Below are positions 1 through 7,490 of a DNA stretch of 32,529 bases, in pieces. Position numbers and translations under genes: made by a program. This DNA comes from Comamonadaceae bacterium (GTDB lineage Bacteria; Pseudomonadota; Gammaproteobacteria; Burkholderiales; Burkholderiaceae_C). The notes under the pieces were generated by a model. The model did not search any database. It had not been told where the DNA came from and was given only the letters and a program-made list of their open reading frames with translations. Location of the stretch: positions 1 through 32,529 of the forward strand of contig VIKI01000050.1 of assembly GCA_008080595.1 (NCBI GenBank), given 5' to 3'. Position 1 is the stretch's first letter. The number at the start of each line of letters is the position of its first letter.

Positions 1-48
1 TGCATCGTCAGCTATGAACGCAGCTTTTTCAGGCCGGTGTTTGGGTGA
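1..48 (+). CDS. possible 3' end of an upstream gene (partial)
   Basis: An open frame enters from the window edge and ends at a TGA after 15 codons (CIVSYERSFFRPVFG). Too little is present to name a family. It is listed only because the frame is open from base 1 and nothing else explains these bases. The following 190 bases up to the transporter start show no further coding signal and presumably hold its promoter. Confidence 0.25.
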   Translation, partial: CIVSYERSFFRPVFG

Positions 49-238
49 GTGCGCAGAGCGTGAAGGTATTTTTTCAGCAGATGTAGCGTCACCCATCCAG
101 CATCCGGCGGCTGTGGCGGGCGTGAACTGCGGATACGGGTTGCACCTGAAATAAACCCGCTCCACCGCAATCTGGTACAAGACCGCGCCCCATCCCGCTT
201 CCTAGAATTTGCGCCATCGTTTGACTCGAAAGGTTGGC

Positions 239-1119
239 ATGTGGACAGGTGTGGTTTTTGCGCTGGCGGCAGGATTGATGTGGGGGCTGGTCTTTGTTGG
301 GCCGCTGCTGTTGCCCGAGTACCCGGCGGTGTTGCAGACGGTGGGGCGCTACCTGGCGTTTGGGCTGATCGCCCTGCCCATGGGCTGGCTGGATCGGCGT
401 GAGCTAGGCAAGCTCAGCCGGGCCGACTGGCTGGAGGCGCTCAAGCTCGCTGCGGTGGGCAACCTGCTGTATTACCTGTGCCTGTCCAGCGCCATCCAGC
501 GTGCTGGCGGGCCGCTGCCGACCATGATGATTGGCACGCTGCCGGTGGTGATTGGCATCAGCGCCAACCTGCGCAACCACCAACGTGATGGCCGCCTGCC
601 CTGGCGACAGCTGGCCCCGTCTCTGGCGCTGATCGCGTTGGGCATTGCCTGCGTCAATCAGGTGGAGCTGCAGGCCCTGCGCCAGAACCCGCAGGCCGAC
701 ACCTGGGCCTATGCCATGGGTGGATTACTGGCCGCTGGGGCGGTGTTGTGCTGGACCTGGTATCCGCTGCGTAATGCCGACTGGCTGCGTGGCCACCCCA
801 ACCGCAGCCCGCGCACCTGGGCCACGGCACAAGGTTTGGCCACGCTGCCGCTGGCGGCGCTGGGCTACCTGGCGTTTGGCGGCTACGCGGTCACCAGTGA
901 CCTGGCCTTTGCCATGCCGTTTGGCCCGCGCCCGGCGCTGTTCATCGGCCTGATGGTGGCCATGGGCTTGTTTGCCTCCTGGCTGGGAACGATGTGCTGG
1001 AACGAAGCCAGCCAGCGCCTGCCAACTGCCACCGTGGGCCAGTTGTGCTGGTGGGTGGCGTGTTGTGGGCCGCACGTATTCAGCCCGAGCCGGTGGGGCT
1101 GGCACTGCCAGCGGAGTAA
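239..1119 (+). pseudogene. EamA/DMT-family transporter, broken by an internal deletion and frameshift
   Basis: Members of the drug/metabolite transporter superfamily are about 300 residues with ten membrane segments and export or import small metabolites. The frame starting at ATG 239 (AAAGG ribosome-binding site just upstream) encodes successive hydrophobic helices from MWTGVVFALAAGLMWGLVF to SQRLPTATVGQL near 1045. It then reads into non-family sequence (CWWVACCGPHVF) and stays open to 1264. The genuine C-terminus is in another frame: 1045-1119 reads VLVGGVLWAARIQPEPVGL and on to a TAA at 1117. Homologues normally carry about 30 residues (the last helical hairpin) between GQL and this end. 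I infer loss of roughly 90 bp plus a frame change. The TTG at 209 is a less likely start. The product as written lacks its last helices and is probably non-functional. Confidence 0.75.
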
Positions 1120-1140
1120 GGGCCAGAGTTGTATGAAAAA

Positions 1141-1164
1141 TGACCCTCCAGGGAAATTGGGTCA
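1141..1164. repeat. short inverted repeat in debris after the broken transporter
   Basis: TGACCC at 1141-1146 is mirrored by GGGTCA at 1159-1164. The preceding GAAAAATGACCC text resembles repeats near the ends of IS21-type elements. No transposase gene is present, so an insertion-sequence scar is only a weak inference. Confidence 0.25.
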
Positions 1165-1264
1165 AGTCGGCCATGCCGCGTTGTTTGAAATTGTCAATTC
1201 ACAACGGGGTGTTATTGATGCCCATCGCCATCTAGGGTTTGTACCAATACCCACCACCGTGTGA

Positions 1265-1399
1265 GCACTTACCATCCGCCAAACTGCACAGACAGTTCAA
1301 CACATCAAAGAGTCCATTTTTGAAGGACTCACCCAAGAGAAGTGGAGGCAAAGGGTGGCACAACGCAACATCAATCGGGTAGGGGCTCAGCATGAGTAA
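1265..1399 (+). other. open remnant frame overlapping the next start codon
   Basis: Following a TGA at 1262, the same frame is open for 44 codons. It encodes a helical, charged peptide (segments TAQTVQHIKESIFEGLTQ and WRQRVAQRNINRVGAQHE) and stops at TAA 1397-1399. The stop overlaps the ATG of the membrane-protein gene at 1392 in an ATGAGTAA arrangement typical of translational coupling. There is no start codon or ribosome-binding site in the frame. I read it as a possible 3' remnant of a gene that once preceded 1392 in an operon; family unknown. Confidence 0.3.
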
Positions 1400-2435
1400 A
1401 ACCTATGCCGAACACAAAACATTGCTCTGGACGCTGCTGATCTTTGCTGCTGCCGTCAGCTTGTTTGTTGTTTGGAAAACGGCGGTCACGCCCGTGCAGA
1501 CCGATGCCCCACGCATCAACCAAATCTCCCAATTCCCGCGTGAGGCGAAGCCTACATGCGACGAGATCCAGGATGCCACCAAACTCGAATTGTTTGTCAA
1601 TGGCATGGACACCGGTCTGCGCGGTATGGGATGCATTGACGGGGCGAGTCCGGCGGCTTTGTTCTGGTTGCGTGATGCCTCGCCCCCGACGATCACCCCC
1701 GAGGCGAATCAGGCGGTCTGGTCGGTGATCCTGCAAAAACCGCTCAGCACCATCGGCAAAGGGCGCACGCTCGGTTATGACATTCGCTGGCCGCAGGCTG
1801 ATGGCCAGCCCGTGCTGCACCTGGCGAAGGCAGACAGTCGCTTCACTTTCCCTATCTTTGAGTGGTGGTCATCTTTGGCGGTTGCTGCCGTCGTCCTGGT
1901 CTGGGGGCTGCTGATCTACCTGAGCCGCTACTCGGCCTTGCTGCGCGACCCGGGCGAGAAAGATCTGCCCCTTGAGCGGCGCACCTTCAGCCTGGCCAGA
2001 GCCCAAATGGCCTGGTGGTTTGCCATCATTTTCACGGCCATTGTTTTCCTCTGGCTGGTCACGGGTGACCTACCGGCACTCAGCCCGCAGGCGTTGTCGC
2101 TGCTGGGCCTTTCCAGCGCAACCATGATGGCATCGGTCGGCATCTCCTCAGGCCGCACCCTTGCACCAGGGCAAGGCGGCGTGTTCTTTCACGATCTCCT
2201 CAGCGATGCCAATGGCATCACGATGCAACGCTTTCAAATGCTGGTCATGACGGTCACGCTGGGCATCATGTTTTTGTTCAGTGTGGTCACCCGGCTGACG
2301 ATGCCCGAGTTTGATGCCTCATTGCTGACCCTGCTGGGCATCAGTGCGGGAACCTACGTCGGCCTGAAGATTCCAGAAGTTCAGGTTGGCGATGCCAAGG
2401 CGATCAGCACGACCACGACCCAACCCACCCAATGA
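1392..2435 (+). CDS. multi-pass membrane protein of unknown function, partner of a DUF2235 hydrolase
   Basis: This 347-residue protein has a hydrophobic segment at about 11-28. A soluble loop of about 125 residues follows, with two cysteines (Cys56, Cys81) that could form a disulfide if it is periplasmic. Further hydrophobic stretches lie near 158-178, 207-224, 234-251, 282-300 and 309-325. Between helices 4 and 5 is a glycine-rich stretch (SSGRTLAPGQGGVFFHDLLSD). The C-terminus ends in a threonine-rich tail. I do not recognise a named family. The gene ends 31 bp before the DUF2235 hydrolase ATG, so the two are probably co-transcribed and may act together at the envelope. The start ATG is preceded by a weak GTAGGGG box. 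Confidence 0.7.
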   Translation: MSKTYAEHKTLLWTLLIFAAAVSLFVVWKTAVTPVQTDAPRINQISQFPREAKPTCDEIQDATKLELFVNGMDTGLRGMGCIDGASPAALFWLRDASPPTITPEANQAVWSVILQKPLSTIGKGRTLGYDIRWPQADGQPVLHLAKADSRFTFPIFEWWSSLAVAAVVLVWGLLIYLSRYSALLRDPGEKDLPLERRTFSLARAQMAWWFAIIFTAIVFLWLVTGDLPALSPQALSLLGLSSATMMASVGISSGRTLAPGQGGVFFHDLLSDANGITMQRFQMLVMTVTLGIMFLFSVVTRLTMPEFDASLLTLLGISAGTYVGLKIPEVQVGDAKAISTTTTQPTQ

Positions 2436-2466
2436 CCATTCTCACCCCTCAACACCATCACCCACC

Positions 2467-4017
2467 ATGAAAAAACTCATCATTTGCAATGACGGCACCT
2501 GGAACACCGCCGACCAGGAAGAAAACGGCATTCCAACCCCCACCAATGTGGTCAAGCTCTACCACAGCCTGGCAGAAAAGGACGAAAAAGGGCTGGAGCA
2601 GCTCAAGTACTACCACCCAGGTGTCGGCACCAACGGCTTGCTGGATTCGATCACCGGCGGCGCACTGGGCGCGGGGGTCAGCAAGCAAATCCAGAGCGCT
2701 TACCACTGGCTGGCCACCCACTACGAGCGCGGCGACCAAATCTTCATCTACGGCTTCAGCCGGGGCGCTTTTATCGCCCGCAGTCTGGCCGGATTTCTTG
2801 GGCGCGGCCTTTTGGATCTGCGCAATGTTGCCCCCGCTGAAGCCTGGAGTCGCGTGAAAACGGCCTACGATCAAGGCTACCGCAAGCATGCCACTCGCGC
2901 CGAAGATGACCGAACCTGGGCCGAACCTGTTTGGGTCTTTTTTCATGGGGCGGGCCCGACACCGGTGCATTTTGTCGGTGTCTGGGACACCGTGGGGGCG
3001 CTGGGCATTCCCGATGACATGGAGGTTCTGAACCTATTTGACGACTCGGATGCCTGGAAATTTCACGATACGGCACTGGGCAGCCACATCCACACAGCAC
3101 GCCATGCCATGGCCATGGATGAGGTGCGCGCCAGCTTCACCGTCACCCGCTGGAGCAACACCGACCAACACCTTGATGCCAAAGAAGTCTGGTTTCCGGG
3201 TGTCCATTCCGACGTGGGAGGCGGCTACGCCAACACCGATTTGTCTGACGGGGCGCTGCAATGGATGCTGGAGGAAAGCGTGGCTGTGGGACTGGCTTTG
3301 CGCCCAGGCATCCCTGACATGCTCAAGCCCAACCCGCTGGGTGTTTTACACAACTCCTACAAAGGTGTGTTTGCCAAATTCCGCTCAAGACCGCGTTCCG
3401 TTGAGGCGCTCATTCCTGGCCAACATGACAAGTTTCATCCCAGCGCCATCGAGCGGCATGAAAAATCCCCGATTGCCTATTCTGCTTACCGTCCCACCCG
3501 CATCCTGAACGTCGGCGAATCCTGCACGGTCGATGTCTTCGCCGACACCCATTGGAATGACACCGGCCTCTACCTTGAGGCGGGCCACAGTTACACCTTC
3601 AGCGCCACCGGTGAATGGCTCGACAGCAAAGATGCTTGTGATTGGAAGGGCACTGAAAATGACGAATTCACCGCTGGCGACCTGATCCGCAGCGCCAGTT
3701 CACTCTTCGGCAAAACCGAGGCGCTGTGGAAGAAGATCGCCCACAATTCCTCCACTGATTTCATCGGCACCAAACGGGTGGAGCACTTTAGATGGTTCAC
3801 CCTTGTCGGTGCCATTGCCAATGATTGCGGTGTTGGCGCAACCATGCCCAACGACGGCAGCCCCACGCCACACCAATACGTGAATCTCCCGGATCATGTG
3901 AGCACACCGCTGATCATCACCAGCCCCGGTTATCTTTTTTGCTTTCCCAACGATGTCTGGAGTCTGTACGGCAACAACCACGGCAGTGTCAGCCTCACCA
4001 TCACACGCGTCGCCTGA
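2467..4017 (+). CDS. DUF2235 alpha/beta hydrolase with a LecA-like C-terminal domain
   Basis: The N-terminal ~300 residues are a DUF2235 hydrolase, the fold also used by type VI Tle1 phospholipases. It opens with LIICNDGTWN and has the nucleophile elbow GFSRG (Ser98), a likely acid in GVWDTVG (Asp174) and a likely His in WFPGVHSDVGGGY (His247). Residues about 350-516 form a second, beta-rich domain. Its end, NDVWSLYGNNHGSVSLTI (from Asn495), has the same spacing as the calcium/galactose-binding segment NDVPGTYGNNSGSFSVNI of Pseudomonas LecA (PA-IL). The metal-ligand positions Asp496, Asn503 and Asn504 are kept. The domain also has GEW and HFRW segments reminiscent of LecA. I start at ATG 2467 because MKKLIICNDGTWN matches the family start; the frame extends upstream without a ribosome-binding site. 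No signal peptide is visible. The substrate is unknown; lipid or glycoconjugate ester is an inference. Confidence 0.85.
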   Translation: MKKLIICNDGTWNTADQEENGIPTPTNVVKLYHSLAEKDEKGLEQLKYYHPGVGTNGLLDSITGGALGAGVSKQIQSAYHWLATHYERGDQIFIYGFSRGAFIARSLAGFLGRGLLDLRNVAPAEAWSRVKTAYDQGYRKHATRAEDDRTWAEPVWVFFHGAGPTPVHFVGVWDTVGALGIPDDMEVLNLFDDSDAWKFHDTALGSHIHTARHAMAMDEVRASFTVTRWSNTDQHLDAKEVWFPGVHSDVGGGYANTDLSDGALQWMLEESVAVGLALRPGIPDMLKPNPLGVLHNSYKGVFAKFRSRPRSVEALIPGQHDKFHPSAIERHEKSPIAYSAYRPTRILNVGESCTVDVFADTHWNDTGLYLEAGHSYTFSATGEWLDSKDACDWKGTENDEFTAGDLIRSASSLFGKTEALWKKIAHNSSTDFIGTKRVEHFRWFTLVGAIANDCGVGATMPNDGSPTPHQYVNLPDHVSTPLIITSPGYLFCFPNDVWSLYGNNHGSVSLTITRVA

Positions 4018-4083
4018 GTCAGGCTGTCACGTCGCGCAACAAACCGATTAAATCCGGCAAAACATGCTGGAATTGCACTTGAA

Positions 4084-4134
4084 TTTGAGTCTGGCGCTGG
4101 TGCAATAAGCGCAAACCGCTATAAAAATAGCAGC
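4084..4134 (+). repeat. dispersed Comamonadaceae-type palindromic repeat, copy 1
   Basis: This lies between the convergent DUF2235 and TPR-protein genes. It contains CAATAAGCGCAAACCGCTAT followed by AAAAATAGCAGC, with a small GCTAT-AAAA-ATAGC hairpin. It shares the AATAAGCGCAAAC-GCTAT core with the copy at 31011-31066, and more distantly with the pair at 25259-25437. Its position between converging genes fits a role in transcript 3' ends. Confidence 0.7.
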
Positions 4135-4157
4135 AAATATATTGCCATACCGATTGC

Positions 4158-5522
4158 TCATGGCCAATCCAGCCGCTCCAGGTTGTAGTGCGCCTTGATG
4201 TGATTCGGATCCAGACGCAAGGCGGTGGTGTATTCGCGCCGGGCATCGGCGCTGCGCCCGGCCAGCGCATAGGCATAGCCCAGGTTGTTGTGCACACGGG
4301 CTTTGTCGGGCGAGAGTTTCACCGTGGCCTCCCACAGGGCGATTTCGCTGCGGTAGTCCTGGTTACGCGCCAGTGTCAGCAGCATCAAAACCAGCACCCC
4401 CACAGCGAACAGTCCGCGCCATGGCCACCCTGACCACATCAACAGCTCGGCCACCAACGCCATGCCCAGCGGCCAGGCGGCCAGATAGAGCTGGCGATCA
4501 TTGGCCACGTCCAGCCGGGGCAAAACAAGGTACAGCGCCATCCCATGCGCCACGACCCACAGCAGCGCAAAGCTGATCCATGGTCGTTTGCGCCGGGTCA
4601 ACACCGCCACCAGCAGCATCGCAGCCAATCCAAGTAACTGGGGCACAGCGTCGACCAGGCTCGGCAAAATGGGGTGATCGGGGTCGATGTTGAGCCACAG
4701 CGGCCAGGCCCATTGGCGCATCAGGTAAGCGAAACCGGCGGCCTGTGTGGCGAGGTTGCCCGGCAGCGAGTTCAGCGTGACGCTGTTTTGCATTTGCGCC
4801 AGGAAATTGGCGTTGAGCAAAAAATACCCGGCCCCCGCTGCCAGCAACAACCATGAACTCCACTGGCGCTGCCAGATCGCCCGCCAGCCCGTGCCCAAGG
4901 CCAGCTCCCAGACCAGCAGCGCCAGCACCAGGGTCACTGCCGTTTCCTTGACCGCCAAGGCCAGCGCAAACAGCACCGGCACCACCCCATGCAGCCGCCA
5001 GGTGTGGCCCTGAAGCCGGGCCGCGGCGTAGACCGCAACGGCGGCCAGGTAGAAAAACGCCATCAGCGAGACGGAGCGGCCACACACGTAGGTCACCGCC
5101 TCGGTGTTGGCCGGGTGCACGGCAAACAGCAAAGCTGTACCCAAGGCAAGCACCGACCGCTTGCCCGGATCAGGCAGCGTCGCGCCAAAGTGCCACGCCA
5201 GCCGGTAAACCAGCCAGGTGTTGGCCAGATGAAGTGCCAGGTTAAACAGGTGAAACCCCAGCACACCCCAGCCCGACCACCAGTTCAGCAGATAAGACAG
5301 TTTCAGCAGGGGCCGGATACCGAAAACACCCTGCCCGTCGGTGTTGCGCCAAGTGTCCCAGTCATGCACAGCGGGGTTGTCCACGATGACCTTGTAGTCA
5401 TCAAACTGGAAGGCCCCGCCGAATGCGTTGGCATAACTCAAGGCCAGCGCCAGGGCCAGCCAGCCCATGTGCCGCAGGGGGGTGTCAGTGGGCTGCACGT
5501 TCAAACGCCAGATCCAGCACAT
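4158..5522 (-). CDS. GT-C-like integral membrane protein with C-terminal TPR (TMTC/PMT-like)
   Basis: This 454-residue protein has about ten hydrophobic helices. An early acidic pair in QFDDYKVIVDNP (Asp41-Asp42) sits after the first helix, the hallmark of GT-C glycosyltransferases that use lipid-phosphate sugars. The C-terminal ~60 residues hold a TPR unit (KARVHNNLGYAYALAGRSAD, then YTTALRLDPNHIKAHYNL). This is the arrangement of TMTC-like O-mannosyltransferase relatives. Catalysis has not been shown for most bacterial members, so the activity is an inference. The frame overlaps the end of the upstream carboxypeptidase gene by 38 bp if ATG 5522 is used. A second ATG at 5468 (MGWLALALAL) would remove the overlap and cannot be excluded. 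It is the last gene of a tight minus-strand trio. Confidence 0.7.
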   Translation of the reverse strand: MCWIWRLNVQPTDTPLRHMGWLALALALSYANAFGGAFQFDDYKVIVDNPAVHDWDTWRNTDGQGVFGIRPLLKLSYLLNWWSGWGVLGFHLFNLALHLANTWLVYRLAWHFGATLPDPGKRSVLALGTALLFAVHPANTEAVTYVCGRSVSLMAFFYLAAVAVYAAARLQGHTWRLHGVVPVLFALALAVKETAVTLVLALLVWELALGTGWRAIWQRQWSSWLLLAAGAGYFLLNANFLAQMQNSVTLNSLPGNLATQAAGFAYLMRQWAWPLWLNIDPDHPILPSLVDAVPQLLGLAAMLLVAVLTRRKRPWISFALLWVVAHGMALYLVLPRLDVANDRQLYLAAWPLGMALVAELLMWSGWPWRGLFAVGVLVLMLLTLARNQDYRSEIALWEATVKLSPDKARVHNNLGYAYALAGRSADARREYTTALRLDPNHIKAHYNLERLDWP

Positions 5523-6288
5523 CCACCGCGTCCCACCAGCGGTCGGAGCCCTTGAGCAGCACCAGCAGCACCTGGGTTGTGCCGCGCTGTGCCACGGCCA
5601 CCAGACAATTGCCTGCCTGCGCAGTCCGACCGGTTTTCAGGCCCAGGATGCCGGGGTAGCGGCCCAGCAAGGCGTTGGTGCTGTTCAGGGCAAAGCTGCG
5701 CCGCCCATCCACCGTGCTGATCTGGCGCGTGCTCTGGCCCGCCAGTGCCAAGGCTTGCGGGTGCTGCATCAAGGCATGCGCCAGCAGCGCCAGATCGCGG
5801 GCGCTGGCGTAATGCTGGGGAGCATCGTGCCCGCAGGCGTTGGCAAAGTGGGTGTTGGTCATGCCCAGTTGTCTGGCCCGCGCATTCATGCGCTGGACAA
5901 ACCGGGTCTGATCCCCGGCCAGATGGTCGGCCAGCGCCCGGCAAGCATCATTGGCCGAGGCGATCAGGGTGGCGGCCAGCAAGGCGTCCTGCGTCAGTTG
6001 TTGCCCGGCTTGGAGCGAGATTCGGGACCCGGTTTCACGCGCTGCAGCGGGGCTGACGGTGACCACGCTGTTGGCACTCCCGCTGGGGTGTTCCAGCACC
6101 AGCAAGGCGGTCATCATTTTGGTCAGGCTGGCACTCGGCAAGCGCTGGTCGGCCTGCTTGGCCCAGACCACTTCACCGTCGGTTTCCAGCCAATACGCCG
6201 CGGCCATTTTGGGAAACGGGTTGGACAGTGCCCACCCGAAGCTGGCTTGGTACAGAAGCCATAGCCCGAACAGCCAGCGCATGCACAC
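5485..6288 (-). CDS. serine-type D-Ala-D-Ala carboxypeptidase (peptidase S11)
   Basis: This is a low-molecular-weight penicillin-binding protein that trims the terminal D-alanine from peptidoglycan stem peptides in the periplasm. All three active-site motifs are visible in order: SLTK (54-57, nucleophile Ser54 and Lys57), SAN (111-113) and KTG (218-220). The N-terminus is a short hydrophobic signal (MRWLFGLWLLYQASFGWA). At 267 residues it has only the catalytic domain, without the C-terminal beta domain and amphipathic anchor of PBP5, closer to PBP7-type proteins. It starts 3 bp after the stop of the DUF3617 gene and overlaps the downstream membrane protein, so the three are likely co-transcribed. 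Confidence 0.9.
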   Translation of the reverse strand: MCMRWLFGLWLLYQASFGWALSNPFPKMAAAYWLETDGEVVWAKQADQRLPSASLTKMMTALLVLEHPSGSANSVVTVSPAAARETGSRISLQAGQQLTQDALLAATLIASANDACRALADHLAGDQTRFVQRMNARARQLGMTNTHFANACGHDAPQHYASARDLALLAHALMQHPQALALAGQSTRQISTVDGRRSFALNSTNALLGRYPGILGLKTGRTAQAGNCLVAVAQRGTTQVLLVLLKGSDRWWDAVDVLDLAFERAAH

Positions 6289-6291
6289 GGG

Positions 6292-7335
6292 TCAAAAACC
6301 GAACAGGCCTTTCAGCTTTTTGGCACTGTCGATCAAGGCCTCGGCGGAGTTGGGTAGGGCCGCTGGCACAGGGATCTCGGTGGCCGCAGGTGGTGTGTTG
6401 GCAGATGGATTGGCGGATGAATTGACCGCTGATTTGGTTTTGGCTTTGACCCGCGGCGTGGCTTCATGGCTTGTGCCGGAGTCTTCATCGCTATCGGCTT
6501 TGCCCGCCAGGCATTTGCTCAGGTCTTCCCGGGCGGTGAAGCTGCGGCCTTCGCAAGCCTTGCGGCGCTCGTTTTCACGGTAGGCCTTGGCTTCTGCCGG
6601 GCAATGGCGGGACAGCTCGTCGGCATTGTTTCTGTTGAACGTTTTGCACACGGACTGGCTGGCGGCTTCCATGTCAATGCCGCAACCTGTGGCAACCGAT
6701 GTTTTGGAATTCTTGTCATGGTCAGCGATGGCCCCATAAACTTTGGCATTTTTCGACGCTTGTGTTCGGATGGCATCACAGAACGCTTGTTTTTTGCCCG
6801 GGCAGGTCTTCTCGTCCAGCAACCTGTCGGCCATGTAAACCTGCTGCACCACATCGGAGGAAGTGCGGCATGCCTGCTCCTGCATTTGCGCCGCTTGCGC
6901 CTTCATTTTGTTGGCCTGCTCTTCGGTGTCACAACTGCCACCCAGGCGCTTGTTGCTGTAGGTCTGGTTCATTTCAAAGGCTTGTTTGCCCGAACCGACC
7001 AGGTGCATCTTGCCCTGGGCGTTGTCCGGTGTGCCTGACATTTCACCCGTGCCGTTCAAAATTTGACCGTCCTGGTTGCAGCGCATACTCCAGGAGGTTT
7101 TGTTGCCCGATGTTTTCACATCCGAGATCACACAACTTTTATCGGCGGTGTAGTGAGGGTCACGCTCGGCCCCTTTGGGAATACACACTTTGACGGTGGT
7201 CGCAGGCATTGCCATGGGCATGCCGACCATCTCCATCTTGGAAGTTACTTCCCAATATTCACCCGGTGCCGAGTGAGCCCAAGTCGATACCCCTATTCCT
7301 GCCAGCAGAACGGTGATCTTGAAGAATTTTTGCAT
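6292..7335 (-). CDS. secreted DUF3617-family protein
   Basis: This 347-residue protein has a clear signal peptide (MQKFFKITVLLAGIGVSTWA, cleavage near HSA-PGEYWE). A DUF3617 region follows, beginning PGEYWEVTSKMEMVGMPM, with the usual KVCIPKG and MRCNQDG segments. The family is periplasmic and of unknown function. Beyond about residue 140 it continues as a helical, cysteine-rich region with several evenly placed cysteines (in ACRTSSD, KTCPGKKQAFCDAI, SVCKTF, ACEGRSFTARE, SKCLAG), which suggests disulfides. A low-complexity Ala/Pro/Ser linker and a short C-terminal helix complete it. It is the first gene of the minus-strand trio with the carboxypeptidase, so an envelope role is plausible but unproven. 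Confidence 0.8.
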   Translation of the reverse strand: MQKFFKITVLLAGIGVSTWAHSAPGEYWEVTSKMEMVGMPMAMPATTVKVCIPKGAERDPHYTADKSCVISDVKTSGNKTSWSMRCNQDGQILNGTGEMSGTPDNAQGKMHLVGSGKQAFEMNQTYSNKRLGGSCDTEEQANKMKAQAAQMQEQACRTSSDVVQQVYMADRLLDEKTCPGKKQAFCDAIRTQASKNAKVYGAIADHDKNSKTSVATGCGIDMEAASQSVCKTFNRNNADELSRHCPAEAKAYRENERRKACEGRSFTAREDLSKCLAGKADSDEDSGTSHEATPRVKAKTKSAVNSSANPSANTPPAATEIPVPAALPNSAEALIDSAKKLKGLFGF

Positions 7336-7490
7336 GCCGGTACTCCCTCAATTGCGGTTAGATAGTGCCAAGTGATCTGACCCCATGTGCCCCCAAAAAA
7401 GCAGGTCAAAACCTGTGCGCGGGGCAGTTTACCGTTACACGAAGGTTTGCGCTACTGCTGTGCAGTCTATCGGTGAATACACGTCCGTCG

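Noticed and set aside
2467..4017. Type VI secretion phospholipase effector (Tle1)
   Set aside because: The fold family fits, but there is no vgrG, PAAR or other type VI gene nearby, so an effector role is not supported here.
5467..6264. 265-codon open frame on the plus strand
   Set aside because: It lies opposite the carboxypeptidase gene whose SLTK, SAN and KTG motifs prove the minus strand; an antisense shadow in high-GC DNA.
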